In this document: positions 45,700-59,997 of the stretch, one piece after another
Layout: each line of letters begins with the position of its first letter
Numbering within the stretch: position 1 is the stretch's first letter
Made by a program: the position numbers and the translations under genes
NCBI GenBank assembly: GCA_977017575.1
Contig: CDRNVI010000144.1
Span: forward strand, 186,001-250,000
DNA: 64,000 nt
From: Paramoeba atlantica
Lineage: Eukaryota > Discosea
Direction of reading: 5' to 3'
Notes under the pieces: model-generated
The model's database searches: none
The model's input: the letters and a program-made list of their open reading frames with translations, nothing else
Told to the model about the DNA's origin: nothing

Positions 45700-46380
45700 T
45701 GCTTGTGATGAGATGGATCCAAAATTGAGAGAACAAGAGAGCAAATTTGCGACCTTTCAAAAAGTGATGGCAGCAGACTGTTTTCTTTCTTGGAATTTGG
45801 TGGGGGTAATGGGTGCACACTAACTTGTCGAGAATCGAAAGCAAGCCAATAAAAACACCTTTATTCCTTATCATGCTTTTGTTGTGTCCCACACAAAGTC
45901 AGAGAGATACCAAAACGCTTCATCAATTCCTCAAAAGCACCCAAGGCAAACCCTCCAACATGAAAAAAAGGTCTTGTTCAACCCTTCAGGGAAGGAGTAT
46001 CAATTCCCCAATATTGAATCATTTTCTTTGCTTCTTCAGAAGTTAGAGGAGTCACAGAAACTGTCCATTTCACTGGGTCTTTTTGTAATTTTGTTCTTTT
46101 TGCTGTGCAGTTTTGAATGCAAGATTGTTGAACAAATTGATCAATCGTTTTTGTGAATCATAAACCTTCTCCATAATTTGTTTTGTGATGTTATTCCACA
46201 AATATTTGAGAGACTGGTCCTTGTAATTGTTTCTGTTCTTTTTTCGAACATTGAATGCAAACTTTAACATTATTGAGCAAATTTCTGTGTCTGTTGCAGT
46301 TTCAACCTGAAACACAAAGCTTGATTCTTCTGGAGAAACTTTTCAAGTGTGCGTCAATGACATTCTTCTTGTTCCTTGGG
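45700..46380 (-). pseudogene. Crypton-like recombinase relic B
   Basis: On the minus strand this aligns piecewise with the recombinase at 5749-6768. FVFQVETATDTEICSIMLKF matches the VLFHPAT...EICRVMKKF part, LKYLWNNITKQIMEKVY matches MKTIWNSVAKQINEKFF, and WTVSVTPLTSEEAKKMIQYW then GIDTP match the KVSASAVTAEEA...WGIDTP part. NKGVFIGLLSIL then matches LDGVFIDLYAEM. Frame shifts and stops separate the blocks and the catalytic C-terminus is not found. It is an old, divergent relative rather than a recent copy. Confidence 0.75.
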
Positions 46381-46751
46381 GGTGGCTTGAGGGTGAGTTT
46401 TCTTGATTTTGTCTTTGTTGAAGTCTTGAATGTCCCACAGAATATTTCCATGACAAACAATGAATCTGGAAATCACTTTTCTGAATCACCAAACAACTTT
46501 TTTGAGAAAATTTCCTTTGCCGAAAACCTGATCAAAACTGAATAATAAATCATTCTCATTTTTCCCATTTCATTTGATCTCGAGGAATCAACAGTCTTCA
46601 ATTTCTTGGGAATTCATGGCAATTGGTTCAAAAAAGTGAAACAAGAAATTTGTTAAATAGCTCTCTTGCTTTAATGGCAGAATTTAGTTAAATATCCTGT
46701 GTTTCCAGGTTCCATTATTGGGTATTGATTGCCCTATGCTTCTGCATTCCC

Positions 46752-47400
46752 TCAAAATATCCCCATCACGACCAGAATTTTCGGAGGGTGTTGTTTGTGG
46801 AGGATGAGAGGAGACTGGATGAGGATATGAAATTGGAAGAGGAAGGAGGGGAGTTTGATGGACAAAGTGATGAGACCAGAAGAGAAGTTCCTGGTGGATG
46901 AGGAGAAGAAACCAGAGGATAAGAGGAGAAGATACTGGAGGACAAGGGGAAAATATTGGAGGGCAAGGGGAAGATACTGGAGGGTGAGGGGCTGTGAGAA
47001 ATATAATGTGTGATTCAGATCAGCAGGGGATTCTGTGCCCAGCAATCCATTATTGCATTGGCCTCCTCAGAAGAAAAGGGAGTCACATTAATTGTTCTCT
47101 TTTCCAGATCTTGCTACAGTTTCTGATGTTGTGCAGATTTTGCTAGCCAAGCTTTCAAAAAAAAAGCAAGGTCAAGATCGAAATTTGTTTTCCCTCAGTT
47201 TGTTTTGCAACTGAATTCCAAATTATTTTGAGTGAACCATCTTTAAATTCTTCACCATTCCCTTTCTATGCTTCAAAAGCAAAATGTTTTGACAAATTGC
47301 TTCTTCTGTGATTGTTGCTGGATTGTACTCGAATTTTTTTTCTCACTCAGCATTCAACACCATCAAAGGACAGTCTGCCAAATAACTTTGTTTGCTTTTT
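46752..47400 (-). pseudogene. Crypton-like recombinase relic C, internally deleted
   Basis: The minus strand shows EYNPATITEEAIC, then GSLKIIWNSVAKQ (near 47210) and EKRTINVTPFSSEEANAIMD (near 47060), all matching the N-terminal half of the 5749 recombinase. ESPADLNHTLYFS (about 47035-46990) matches the DTPRGLNMTLFIV stretch. Directly after that comes a Ser/Pro-rich repeat (46990-46800, unit like CTCCAGTATCTTCCCCTTG), resembling the Pro/Ser tail of the intact-looking gene. The catalytic half therefore appears deleted. Confidence 0.7.
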
Positions 47401-48025
47401 TTTGTATTTTCTGGAATTTCACTCTGAAACTAAGAAAAAACCAAAATAGGGGTTAATAAAAGGGGTGTGTTTTTCGAAAAATTGAATGTCCAAATGATCA
47501 TCCAACCCCTGTGAGGAACTCTGTAAAATCTAAAGAAAAGCTCAAAGTGATCCTCAAGCAAGCAGATGAGTTCAAGGAATTGAAGGAAAACAAGAGAATT
47601 TTGAGGGAGTGGGGGGTGGAGTAAAAATTTCCTGCTCAAAGGAAATACTCTTCATTCAAGTGCTTCTCTTTCACAGCAAATTTGGTATTGTTGTCTCTCA
47701 GCCCTTCCTTCTAATTCTCTTTTGAAGAACTGATGGTCAAAAAAGCTTTAAAAAAGCTCTGAAAATAAAAAATAAAAAATAAAAAATAAAAAATAAAAAA
47801 TAAAAAATAAAAAATAAAAAATAAAAAATAAAAAATAAAAAATAAAAAATAAAAAATAAAAAATAAAAAATAAAAAATAAAAAAAAAAAGTTATTTATCT
47901 TCAAAACTGAACAAAAATTAAAGAATGAAACAAAATGATAGAGAAAAGACAAACAAAAAAGAAAAGACAAATAGGAAGGGACAGAGAAAGAAAAAAGAAA
48001 AGAAAAGAAAAAGAAAAAGAAAAGT
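47401..48025. other. Spacer with an AAAAAAT microsatellite
   Basis: Non-coding. A 7-bp AAAAAAT unit is repeated about 17 times at 47762-47889, followed by an A/G tract that leads to the tRNA-Thr 3' end. Confidence 0.7.
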
Positions 48026-48098
48026 AGGCTCCAATGGGAATTGAACCCATGACCTCCACCTTACTAGGGTGGTGCTCTGCCAGCTAAGCTATGGAGCC
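48026..48098 (-). tRNA. tRNA-Thr(AGT)
   Basis: A 73-nt cloverleaf. Acceptor GGCTCCA with TGGAGCC, D arm GCTTAGCTGGCAGAGC, anticodon stem CCACC/GGTGG around CTAGTAA (anticodon AGT), T arm ATGGG-TTCAATT-CCCAT, discriminator T. It matches eukaryotic tRNA-Thr(AGT) features closely. No intron. Confidence 0.95.
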
Positions 48099-48634
48099 AC
48101 TTGTTTCAAAAAAAAGATTTTTTTTGAGTGGCCATTGGGACTTGCTCGGTTCACAATTGAAAGGAGAGTTGAAAGAAAAAATAAATCAAAAAAATCAAAA
48201 AACTTTTCTCAACTTTAAAAAAATAAGAAAACAAAAACAAATCTAATACCATTTGAAAGAGAAGATCAACACACAGAATAATACAACTTGTCTTGGATAA
48301 TATTGACAAATACTGGTTGTGATTGGACAAAACTTTATCAATTAAGAATCTCAAAAGAGTGACAGGAAGAAAAAAAAAGAATATGAAAGAAAGAAAAAAG
48401 AGAGGGGAAAAAAAGAAAGAAGAAAAGAAAGAAAAGAGAAAGTTTTTTTTTTTTTTTGGTGACTGCTGGGACTTTATCAGTTCACACAAAGAAGGAAAAA
48501 ACCTTACCAGAATCTTAAGAAAAGAGAAAGAGAAAGAAAGGAAAGGAAAGGGAAAGGGAAAGGGAAAGGGAAAGGGAAAAGAAAAGAAAAAGAAAAAGAG
48601 ATAAATGGAAGGGAAAAAAAAGAAATGAAAAAAA
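48099..48634. other. Spacer between tRNA-Thr and tRNA-His
   Basis: Non-coding A/G-rich spacer with a GGGAAA hexamer run at 48540-48585. No feature is supported. Confidence 0.6.
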
Positions 48635-48708
48635 TGCCATCACCGGGAATCGAACCCAGGTCTCAGGAGCCACAATCCTGCACTCTGCCAACTAAGCTCT
48701 ATGACAGC
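48635..48708 (-). tRNA. tRNA-His(GTG), atypical D region
   Basis: A 74-nt cloverleaf. Acceptor GCTGTCA with TGATGGC, anticodon stem CAGGA/TCCTG around TTGTGGC (anticodon GTG), T arm CTGGG-TTCGATT-CCCGG, discriminator A as in eukaryotic histidine tRNAs. The segment between acceptor and anticodon stem is two bases longer than usual (TAGA before the GCTT D stem), and the D stem relies on G-U pairs. It could still fold and be functional, or be an early pseudogene. Confidence 0.85.
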
Positions 48709-49091
48709 ATATTTTCAAAAAAAGAAAAAAATGAAAAAAAAACACTCACTGGGAATTAGATTCTGGCCGCCTGTGTTTTGGGGTGGTATTTAAGAATGGC
48801 TGTATTTTTCTCCCCAAAAAAATATCAATAAAAAAGAAACACTGATAAAAAAGGGTGTTACAAATTTTTATGAGTTTTCTCAGGCTTTTTCAAACAAGAT
48901 CCCCTCTTGAACCCATGTAAGAGAAAAAGAAGAAGGAGAGAAGAGAAAGAAGAACAAAAAAAAATGATCTTGAAACAATTTTTGAATCTCCATTTTGAAA
49001 ACAAACACTCATACCTGATATCAAGAAAACTTGCAATTGAGAAGGGGCGGATGTGAGCCAGGTGACCTTGAAGGGATTTTGAAAAAAAAAA
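48709..49091. other. Spacer between tRNA-His and tRNA-Gly
   Basis: A/G-rich spacer. At about 48741-48800 a stretch faintly resembles a decayed tRNA. No gene is supported. Confidence 0.5.
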
Positions 49092-49162
49092 TGCGCCACC
49101 CGGGAATCGAACCCGGCCCGTCCGCTTGGAAGGCGGACATCCTGCCACTAGACTAGCAGCGC
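49092..49162 (-). tRNA. tRNA-Gly(TCC)
   Basis: A 71-nt cloverleaf. Acceptor GCGCTGC with GTGGCGC (two wobble pairs), D arm GTCTAGTGGCAGGAT, anticodon stem TCCGC/GCGGA around CTTCCAA (anticodon TCC), T arm CCGGG-TTCGATT-CCCGG, discriminator A. It is followed by a T run. It lies about 250 bases from the LSU 3' end, in the same orientation. Confidence 0.96.
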
Positions 49163-49415
49163 ATGTTATCAAAAAAGGTGAAAAAATAACCAAAAAAGAA
49201 AAAAGGGAAAGAATACAAATATAGAAAAACAACAAATAAAGATAGTCGGTTATACTCAACCCTCAAGTAAAATTGATTGAACGAAAAAAATGAGAGGGGA
49301 AGAAGAGAGGGATGAGGGAGGGAGGAGGAAGTAAATATATCTGTTACCTCAAGTTAAAAATAAGTAAAAAAAGAAAAAAATAATAAAAAATAGTATTATT
49401 TTTTAAAATAAAAAA
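49163..49415. other. Spacer between LSU 3' end and tRNA-Gly
   Basis: About 250 bases of A/G- and A/T-rich DNA immediately downstream of rRNA unit 2. The pre-rRNA terminator should lie here. T/A runs at 49375-49412 are the only candidate and no specific motif is recognised. Confidence 0.4.
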
Positions 49416-53450
<4,035 letters not shown>

Positions 53451-53769
53451 TCAATCAAAAAAGAAAGAATAAACTAAAAAAGGAGAATTAAAAAACTGAA
53501 TTTGAAAATACATTTTATTTCAATTTTGAAAAAAAGAAAAATAATAAATAAAGATATTTATTATTTTTTACTATTTTTTCAAAAAAAAATAGAATTGAAT
53601 TTAAAATTCGATTAATTTTTTTCTTTTTTTTAGTATCTTTTTACTTTTTCAAGATTTAGTATTGTTTTTAAGAAAGTATTTTATTTTCAATGAAGAAAAG
53701 ATAGAAAATAGTTTCTCAATAAAATCTCTTTTTTGTAAAAAATAAATTTTAAAAAAAGATAAAGAATAA
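53451..53769 (-). other. Internal transcribed spacer 2 (ITS2), copy 2
   Basis: About 319 nt of A/T-rich spacer, very similar to 808-1127 but with one-base indels and substitutions. Confidence 0.85.
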
Positions 53770-53927
53770 AATGACACTCAAATAAATATACTCTTAGGAT
53801 AAAACCTAAAAGTGCAATATGCGTTCAAAGATTCGATGATTCACTGAGTTCTGCAATTCACATTACGTATCGCATTTTGCTGCGTTCTTCATCGTTACGA
53901 GAACCAAGATATCCATTGTTAAAAGTT
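53770..53927 (-). rRNA. 5.8S rRNA, copy 2
   Basis: A 158-nt 5.8S rRNA with the same conserved blocks as copy 1. One difference near the 3' end (AAAACC for GAAACC at about 53801) is visible. Confidence 0.96.
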
Positions 53928-54138
53928 GTTTTTTATTTTTGTTGTTTTGTTTTATTTTCATTTTGATTTTTATCAAATGAATGAATTTTGAACATTTTTT
54001 GATACAATAAAAATATCAAAAAAAAGTTTAAATAACAATAAAAATATGTTAAAATACATTTTAAAAAGTTTAAACACATTTTCACTTTTTCAAAATAAGT
54101 TATTGAAAAGAAAAGAAGATTAATAAAGTAATAATATT
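53928..54138 (-). other. Internal transcribed spacer 1 (ITS1), copy 2
   Basis: A/T-rich spacer of about 211 nt, similar to copy 1 with a few substitutions and one-base indels that balance out. Confidence 0.85.
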
Positions 54139-54297
54139 AATGATCCATCCGCAGGTTCACCTACGGATACCTTGTTACGACTTTTGCTTCTTTTAGTTGG
54201 CAAGGTTTACTCAAATTCTCAAAAACAAACTTATTAACCGAAATCAATAAGTAACTGTCTCTAATCCTAAGATTTCACCGGACCAACCATCAGTAGC

Positions 54298-54332
<35 letters not shown>

Positions 54333-54891
54333 ATCAGCACAAGCTGTTGACTTGTGCTTACTAGGAATTCCTCGTTCACGATAAATAATTGCAAGTATCG
54401 ATCCCCAGCACGATACAATTTCAAAAGTTTACCCAAAATGCCCATCTGGAAGGACGAGCGTGACTTTTCAGCCAAGGCCTTTTGTACTTGTTGATTGTAT
54501 CAGTGTAGCGCGCGTGCAGCCCAGAACATCTAAAGGGCATCACAGACCTGTTATTGCCTCAAACTTCCCTTGGTTAAACACCAAGTGTCCCTCTAAGAAG
54601 TTTAAAAGAATTAAATCTTTTTTAATATCAATAAAAACGAGTTTTCTTAGCAAACAAATTAAGCGTTAACAAAATCCATTTAACTAAAAACCCTCATAAA
54701 TGTTATTATTAATACAACTAATTAGTAGGCTGAGGTCTCGTTCGTTATCGGAATTAACCAGACAAATCACTCCACCAACTAAGAACGGCCATGCACCACC
54801 ACCCACAGAATCAAGAAAGAGCTCTCAATCTGTCAATCCTAACTGTGTCTGGACCTGGTAAGTTTTCCCGTGTTGAGTCAAATTAAGCCGC

Positions 54892-54960
<69 letters not shown>

Positions 54961-56238
54961 AGAACCCAAAAACTTACTGATTTCTCGTAAAAAGGTACTG
55001 GGAGAGTCATCTTTATTCAAAATAAAACGTCTTCCAACCCCTGGTCGGCATCGTTTATGGTTAAGACTACGACGGTATCTGATCGTCTTCGATCCCCTAA
55101 CTTTCGTTCTTGATTAATGAAAACATCTTTGACAAATGCTTTCGCAGAAGTTAGTCTTTCATAAATCCAAGAATTTCACCTCTGACAATTAAATACTAAT
55201 GCCCCCAACTATCCCTTTTAATCATTACATTAGTTCTAAAAAACCAATAAAATAGATCCAATGTCTTGTTCCATTATCCCATGCTAATAGTATTCATTGC
55301 AATTTACAAATTTGCTTGCTTTGAACACTCTAATTTACTCAAAGTAAATGAATTAGAATTCTATTTATTGGTTTTATTAATAAGCAGAACACAAACTCCA
55401 AAGAGAATTCATATCCACAATCTTACTAATAAAGGTCCAATAAACACTGATTCTCCCGAAAGAAAATCAAATTATCACCCAATTAAGTGCAATAATGAAT
55501 ATCTAATAAAATATTTAGAGAATATAATTTAATAAAACACATATGAAAAACCATATGGATTAAATTATAAAACTCTCAAATTCAACTACGAGCTTTTTAA
55601 CTGCAACAACTTTAATATATGCTATTGGAGCTGGAATTACCGCGGCTGCTGGCACCAGACTTGCCCTCCAATTGTTACTCGTTAAGGGGTTTAGATTGTA
55701 CTCATTCCAATTACCAAATCAAAATAATGAATCGGTATTGTTATTTTTTGTCACTACCTCCCCGTGTCGGGATTGGGTAATTTGCGCGCCTGCTGCCTTC
55801 CTTGGAAGTAGTAGCCGTTTCTCAGGCTCCTTCTCCGGAATCAAACCCTGATTCTCCGTTACCCGTTACCACCATGGTAGTCCTCTATACTACCATCGAA
55901 AGTTGATAGGGCAGAAATTTGAATGAACTATCGTCAGCACAAAAGGCCATACGATTCGTAAAGTTATCATGATTCACCATATGTTAACCAGTCCCGAAGA
56001 ACTGCATTGGTTTTTGTATCTAATAAATACATCCCTTCTCTCAAAGGAGTTAGGATTTTATGCATGTATTAGCTCTAGATTTACCACGGTTATCCAAGTA
56101 GTAAAAAAAAGGACCATCAAATAAATTATAACTGATTTAATGAGCCATTCGCAGTTTCACAGTACAAGTGTTTATACTTAGACATGCATGGCTTAGTCTT
56201 TAAGACAAGCATATGACTACTGGCAGGATCAACCAGAT
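54139..56238 (-). rRNA. Small-subunit (18S) rRNA, copy 2
   Basis: A complete SSU rRNA of about 2100 nt with the same universal blocks as copy 1. Differences lie mainly in variable regions: 54610-54665, 55253-55258, 55371, 55449-55460, 55577-55583, 55716-55731, 55933-55936 and 55989-56004. In the last cluster and at 55449-55468 the changes keep hairpin stems paired. No frameshift-like damage affects the conserved core, so this copy looks functional. Confidence 0.97.
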
Positions 56239-57040
56239 AACTATTTTTTTTTCCAAAAAAAAAAGACTATTGTTCTCTTTTCCAATTCAAAGAAATGGGA
56301 AAGAAAAAAATATCTTCGAAAAGAATTCAAAGTATTTCATCAATTTTTTGTTATCAAAAAAATAAGTTTTTTGTTTTTCGTTAGAATTCAATTTTCCAAC
56401 AAAGAAATCCTCTTTGCAATTTCTCATTGAACCTCTTCATGAAATAGTTTTGAAACAAACAAAATGATATTGTTTCCAAGTTTTCAAAAGAGAGAGAAAT
56501 AAACTGAAAGAAAAAGATTGTTCTTTTTATTTTTTTTTTATTTCCAGAAAAGGAAAAGAAAAAAAAGAAAAGAAGAAAAATGATTTTCTTATTCAGAAAT
56601 TGAAGTTGGTTGTTTTTTTTGTCTTTTGAATCAACAAAAAAATCACCTTCCACAAATTTAATTTTGTTTTGTTTCAAAATTTGAAACAGACAAAACAAAA
56701 ATAACTCCCACATTTTTTTGAAATTTTATTGTCTGAAGTAACAAAAACTCCAAGCAAAAAGTGTCACAAAAATGTCCGAGATATTTTTCAATGAAAAGAG
56801 ATCCAAACAGAATTGAGATTGACCTTTTAAACTCGATTCAAATCTGTTTTTACTCACTTTTCTTAATATAGACATTACAAAAAGTCACGATTGAATAGCA
56901 CTATGTTTTCCTTCCATTTACAATAGGAGAGAGCATCTATGAGGTATGTAACCCCTCTGAGAAGAAAGAGCATCTTTTTTGACCCAGAAAAGCTAATTTT
57001 GGAGTTCTAAAAAAGTGGACCAATCAAATAATGCCACGTC
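56239..57040 (-). promoter_or_regulatory. 5' external transcribed spacer and candidate rRNA promoter, copy 2
   Basis: This is the counterpart of 3597-4400. The first 550 bases are A/T-rich with indels relative to copy 1. The block 56770-57040 is nearly identical to 4130-4400, including GTATGTAACCCCTCTGAGAA, and is the promoter candidate. Confidence 0.4.
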
Positions 57041-57904
57041 ATTTCTTTACTTACCCCTTTTTTCCCCCCAAATTCTTATTTTATTCTTCTTTGTTCTTTC
57101 TTTTGAACAACCCTTTTTTGTTCTTTCACCTCTCAATTTATGAGTTTGTTTTTCCCTTTTCCTTTCTCTTTGTGTTAAAAAAGAATTTCCACAAAAAGTT
57201 CAAAGGAAATCACAAACCCCCACACACCACACCACACTCCACACACCACACACTCTGAAAAATAAATAAAAAAATTGAGAATGAAATCAAGAATTTAATT
57301 TGAAAAAGAGAACAAAACACTTTTTTATTTATTCAACATAACAAGTGAGCTTTGTGAAATTTGTTTTTGTGTTGTGTGGTGGGGCCAAGAGGGGGGGGGG
57401 GTAGTAGAGAAACATTAAAACCACACTCAAACCCACAACATCAAATTGAGGGTCCATCATTTTAAGAAAAAGAAAGGAAGAAAAAAAAAGAAAAAAGATG
57501 AAAGAAAGAAAAAGGAAAGAAAAAGAAAAATTGGGTTCTATCTTCTCTCTTTGGTGTTCCAATTCCAAAAAAAAAGTTTCATCTGGCAGCACAAAAGAGA
57601 GAACAAAGCAGCTGTGTGTGTTGTGTGTTATTTACACAATTCATATCTTTCCACAACACTCATCCTCACTCCTTTAAAAAATGTTCCAAAGAGGCTGCAA
57701 CATTTGTTTCTGTGAACAAATATTAAAGCCTTTTTAGTTTTTTTTCAATATATCCATTGCAAATTTACCACCCCAACCCCCCCAAACCAAAATAGACCTT
57801 GCCCCTCTCCTATTTTATTCCATCCCTAAAACCTTGTCAACACAACCCCACCCCCCCTCCAATATTTAACCACCCCCACAGTTATCCATATTATCCAACA
57901 GGGT
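57041..57904. other. Upstream spacer of unit 2, C/A and purine tracts
   Basis: The counterpart of 4401-5280, with C and G homopolymers (57391-57400, 57776-57784) and the conserved block at 57686-57740. No gene is supported. Confidence 0.6.
57686..57740. repeat. Conserved approx. 50-bp spacer block, first of two in unit 2
   Basis: Near-identical to 5036-5090: CCAAAGAGGCTGCAACATTT, then GTTTCTGTGAACAAATATT and CCTTTTTAGT. Confidence 0.7.
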
Positions 57905-58904
57905 TGACCCATCCAAAGAAAAATAGAAGAAAAAAAGAAGAAAAAAAGAAAAAAAGAAAAAAGAAAAGAAAAGAAAAGAAAAGAAAAAAAAGAAAAAAGA
58001 AAAGAAAAAAAAAGAAAAAAAGAAAAGAAAAAAAAAGAAAAAAAGAAAAGAAAAAACTTTTGAAAGAGTAAATCGACAAGAAGGTAGTTTGACATAATTA
58101 GGTTTTAAAAAAAGAAAGAAAAGAAAAGAAAAAAGAAAAGAAAAAAGAAAAGAAAAGAAAAAAAAGAAAAAAAAAAAAAGAAGAGAAAAAACCTTTGAAA
58201 GAGCAAATTGACAAGAAGTGGTTCAACTCAGACCAAGTTTAAAAAGAGAAAGAAAAAAGAGAGAAGAGAAAAAGAGAGAGAAAAAGAGAAAAAGAAAAAC
58301 ATTTCAAAGAGCAAAAGAAGGTAGCCCCCCACATCAGGTCAAAAAAGAAAAAGGAAAAGGAAAAAGAAAAAGGAAAAGGAAAAAGAAAAAGGAAAAAAAA
58401 AAGAAAAAGAAAGGAAAAAAAGAGAGAGAAAGAGAGAAAAACCTTTGAGCAACAAAGAAGCTGTTCAGTTCAGACCAAGTTCAAAAAAAAACAAAAAAAA
58501 GAGAGAGAAAAAGAAGAGAGAAAAAACCTTTGAAAAGAAAAAAAAGAAAAAGAAGAGAAAAAACCTTTGGAAAGAAAAAAAGAAAAGAAAAAGAAAAAAA
58601 AAAGAGAAAAAAAGAAAAAAAAAAAGAAAAAAAAAAGAAAAAAAAAAGAAAAAAAAGAAAAAAAAGAAAAAAAAAAGAAAAGAAAAAAAAGAAAAAAAAA
58701 GAGAGAAAAACCTTTGAGCAACAAAGAAGCAGTTCAGTTCAGATCGAGAAAAAAAAAAAGAAAAAAAAGAGAAGAGAAAAAAAAGAAAAGAAAAAAAAAA
58801 AAAGAAAAAAAGAAAAAAAAAAAGAAAAAAAAGGAAAAAAGGGGAAAAAAGAGAAAAAAAGAGCGAGAGACCAAGTTCAAAAAAAAAGAAATAGAAAAGA
58901 AAAA
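57905..58904. repeat. A/G tracts alternating with short modules, unit 2
   Basis: Purine tracts alternate with modules near 58058, 58193, 58298, 58440 and 58711. The later ones begin ACCTTTGAGCAACAAAGAAG and continue TTCAGTTCAGA. The number of modules exceeds that in unit 1, so the array has expanded or contracted between the copies. Confidence 0.6.
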
Positions 58905-59626
58905 CACAGCCGGATAGTGGGCGCGAAATTTCCGCCACTAGCACAAAGTTGAGGACCATTTCTTTTCAACCAAATAAAGCAAAACTCGGTGGCAAAAAAC
59001 CCAATTTGATTTCTTGGCGATGGCAAGTGAAGAGGAGGGGATGCATTGTGTCCATGAGAGAGTCAAGGTTTTTGTGGTCGACCGGGATTTTTTTTCAAGA
59101 AACATGGTTTGATCTTCAGTGGAAAGAGAAAAGAAAATAATCTCCAAGACAGTGTGACAAAAGCACCTCTTTTGATGGTTTCTTGGTTGGTTACATTGGT
59201 GGCAAACCCTCTCTGATCCTTTCAACCCTTTTTTTCCACACGAGGCAATGTCATCCAATCACTTTGTCAATTTTCTGCAAAGAAAAGAAGGACACCAACA
59301 CAAATGAGCGTTTTCCACAAAAAATGTGGTGTCCCTTTCGCCTTGAACAAAAAAATGACGAAGAAAAAGTGTTGGACAAATGGCTCTCTTGTGGGGGTGA
59401 TAACTTTGAGAGAAACTAATTTTTCAAAAATCCGTCTCGTCCAGACCTGGGAAACGTTCTTCTGAATCTTAGATTGTTTTTTCAAAGAACAAAATTGCTT
59501 TCGAACAGACGAGTTCATTCTGCAAAATTGAAAAAAAACTCAAAAAAATGTATGGAAAACACGACCATGGCAAAACTGCCCATAATAGGGAACTGGCGGA
59601 AATTTTGCTCTCACTATCGGGCTGTG
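58905..59626. mobile_element. 722-bp DNA transposon with 33-bp terminal inverted repeats
   Basis: The element begins CACAGCCGGATAGTGGGCGC (58905) and ends with the complement of CACAGCCCGATAGTGAGAGC (59626). The 33-base ends match at 28 positions and both run into AAATTTCCGCCA. The interior is not low complexity and has normal CpG content. It shows only short frames (58949-59140, 59183-59419), neither recognisable, so it is probably non-autonomous. Target-site duplication cannot be read because both flanks are A/G tracts. It occupies the same spacer position in which unit 1 carries the recombinase. The superfamily is not assigned. Confidence 0.85.
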
Positions 59627-59924
59627 AAAGAAAAAAGAAAAAAGAGAAAAAAGAAAAAAGAAAAAAGAAAAAAGAAAAAGAAAAAAAAAGAAAAAAAAAA
59701 AGAAAAAAAAAAGGGGAGAGAAAGAGAGAGAAAAACCTTTGATCAACAAAGAAGCAGTTCAGTTCAGATCGAGTTCAAAAAAAAAGAAAAAAAAGAGAAG
59801 AGAAAAAACCTTTGATCAACAAAGAAGCAGCTCAGTTCAGATCGAGTTCAAAAAAAAAGAAAAAAAAGAGAAGAGAAAAAAAAGAAAAGAAAAAGAAAAA
59901 AAGAAAAAAAAAAGAAAAAAAAAC
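59627..59924. repeat. A/G tracts and two short modules before tRNA-Lys, unit 2
   Basis: Two closely similar modules, beginning ACCTTTGATCAACAAAGAAG and continuing with CAGTTCAGATCGAGTTCAAA, start at 59736 and 59808, separated by purine tracts. They end at the tRNA-Lys 3' flank. Confidence 0.65.
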
Positions 59925-59997
59925 AGCCCCCGGCGGGGCTCGAACCCGCGGCCACTAGATTAAGAGTCTAGCGCTCTACCGACTGAGCTACGGAGGC
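59925..59997 (-). tRNA. tRNA-Lys(CTT), copy 2
   Basis: Identical to the gene at 7775-7847, with the same 3' T run. Anticodon loop CTCTTAA, T arm GCGGG-TTCGAGC-CCCGC. Confidence 0.96.

Noticed and set aside
48741..48800. Possible decayed tRNA next to tRNA-His
   Set aside because: Only a T-arm-like patch (CCAGAATCTAATTCCCAG on the minus strand) is visible; no convincing acceptor or anticodon arm.
58949..59419. Transposase gene inside the 722-bp inverted-repeat element
   Set aside because: Frames are under 80 codons with no recognisable catalytic motif; the element is more likely non-autonomous.
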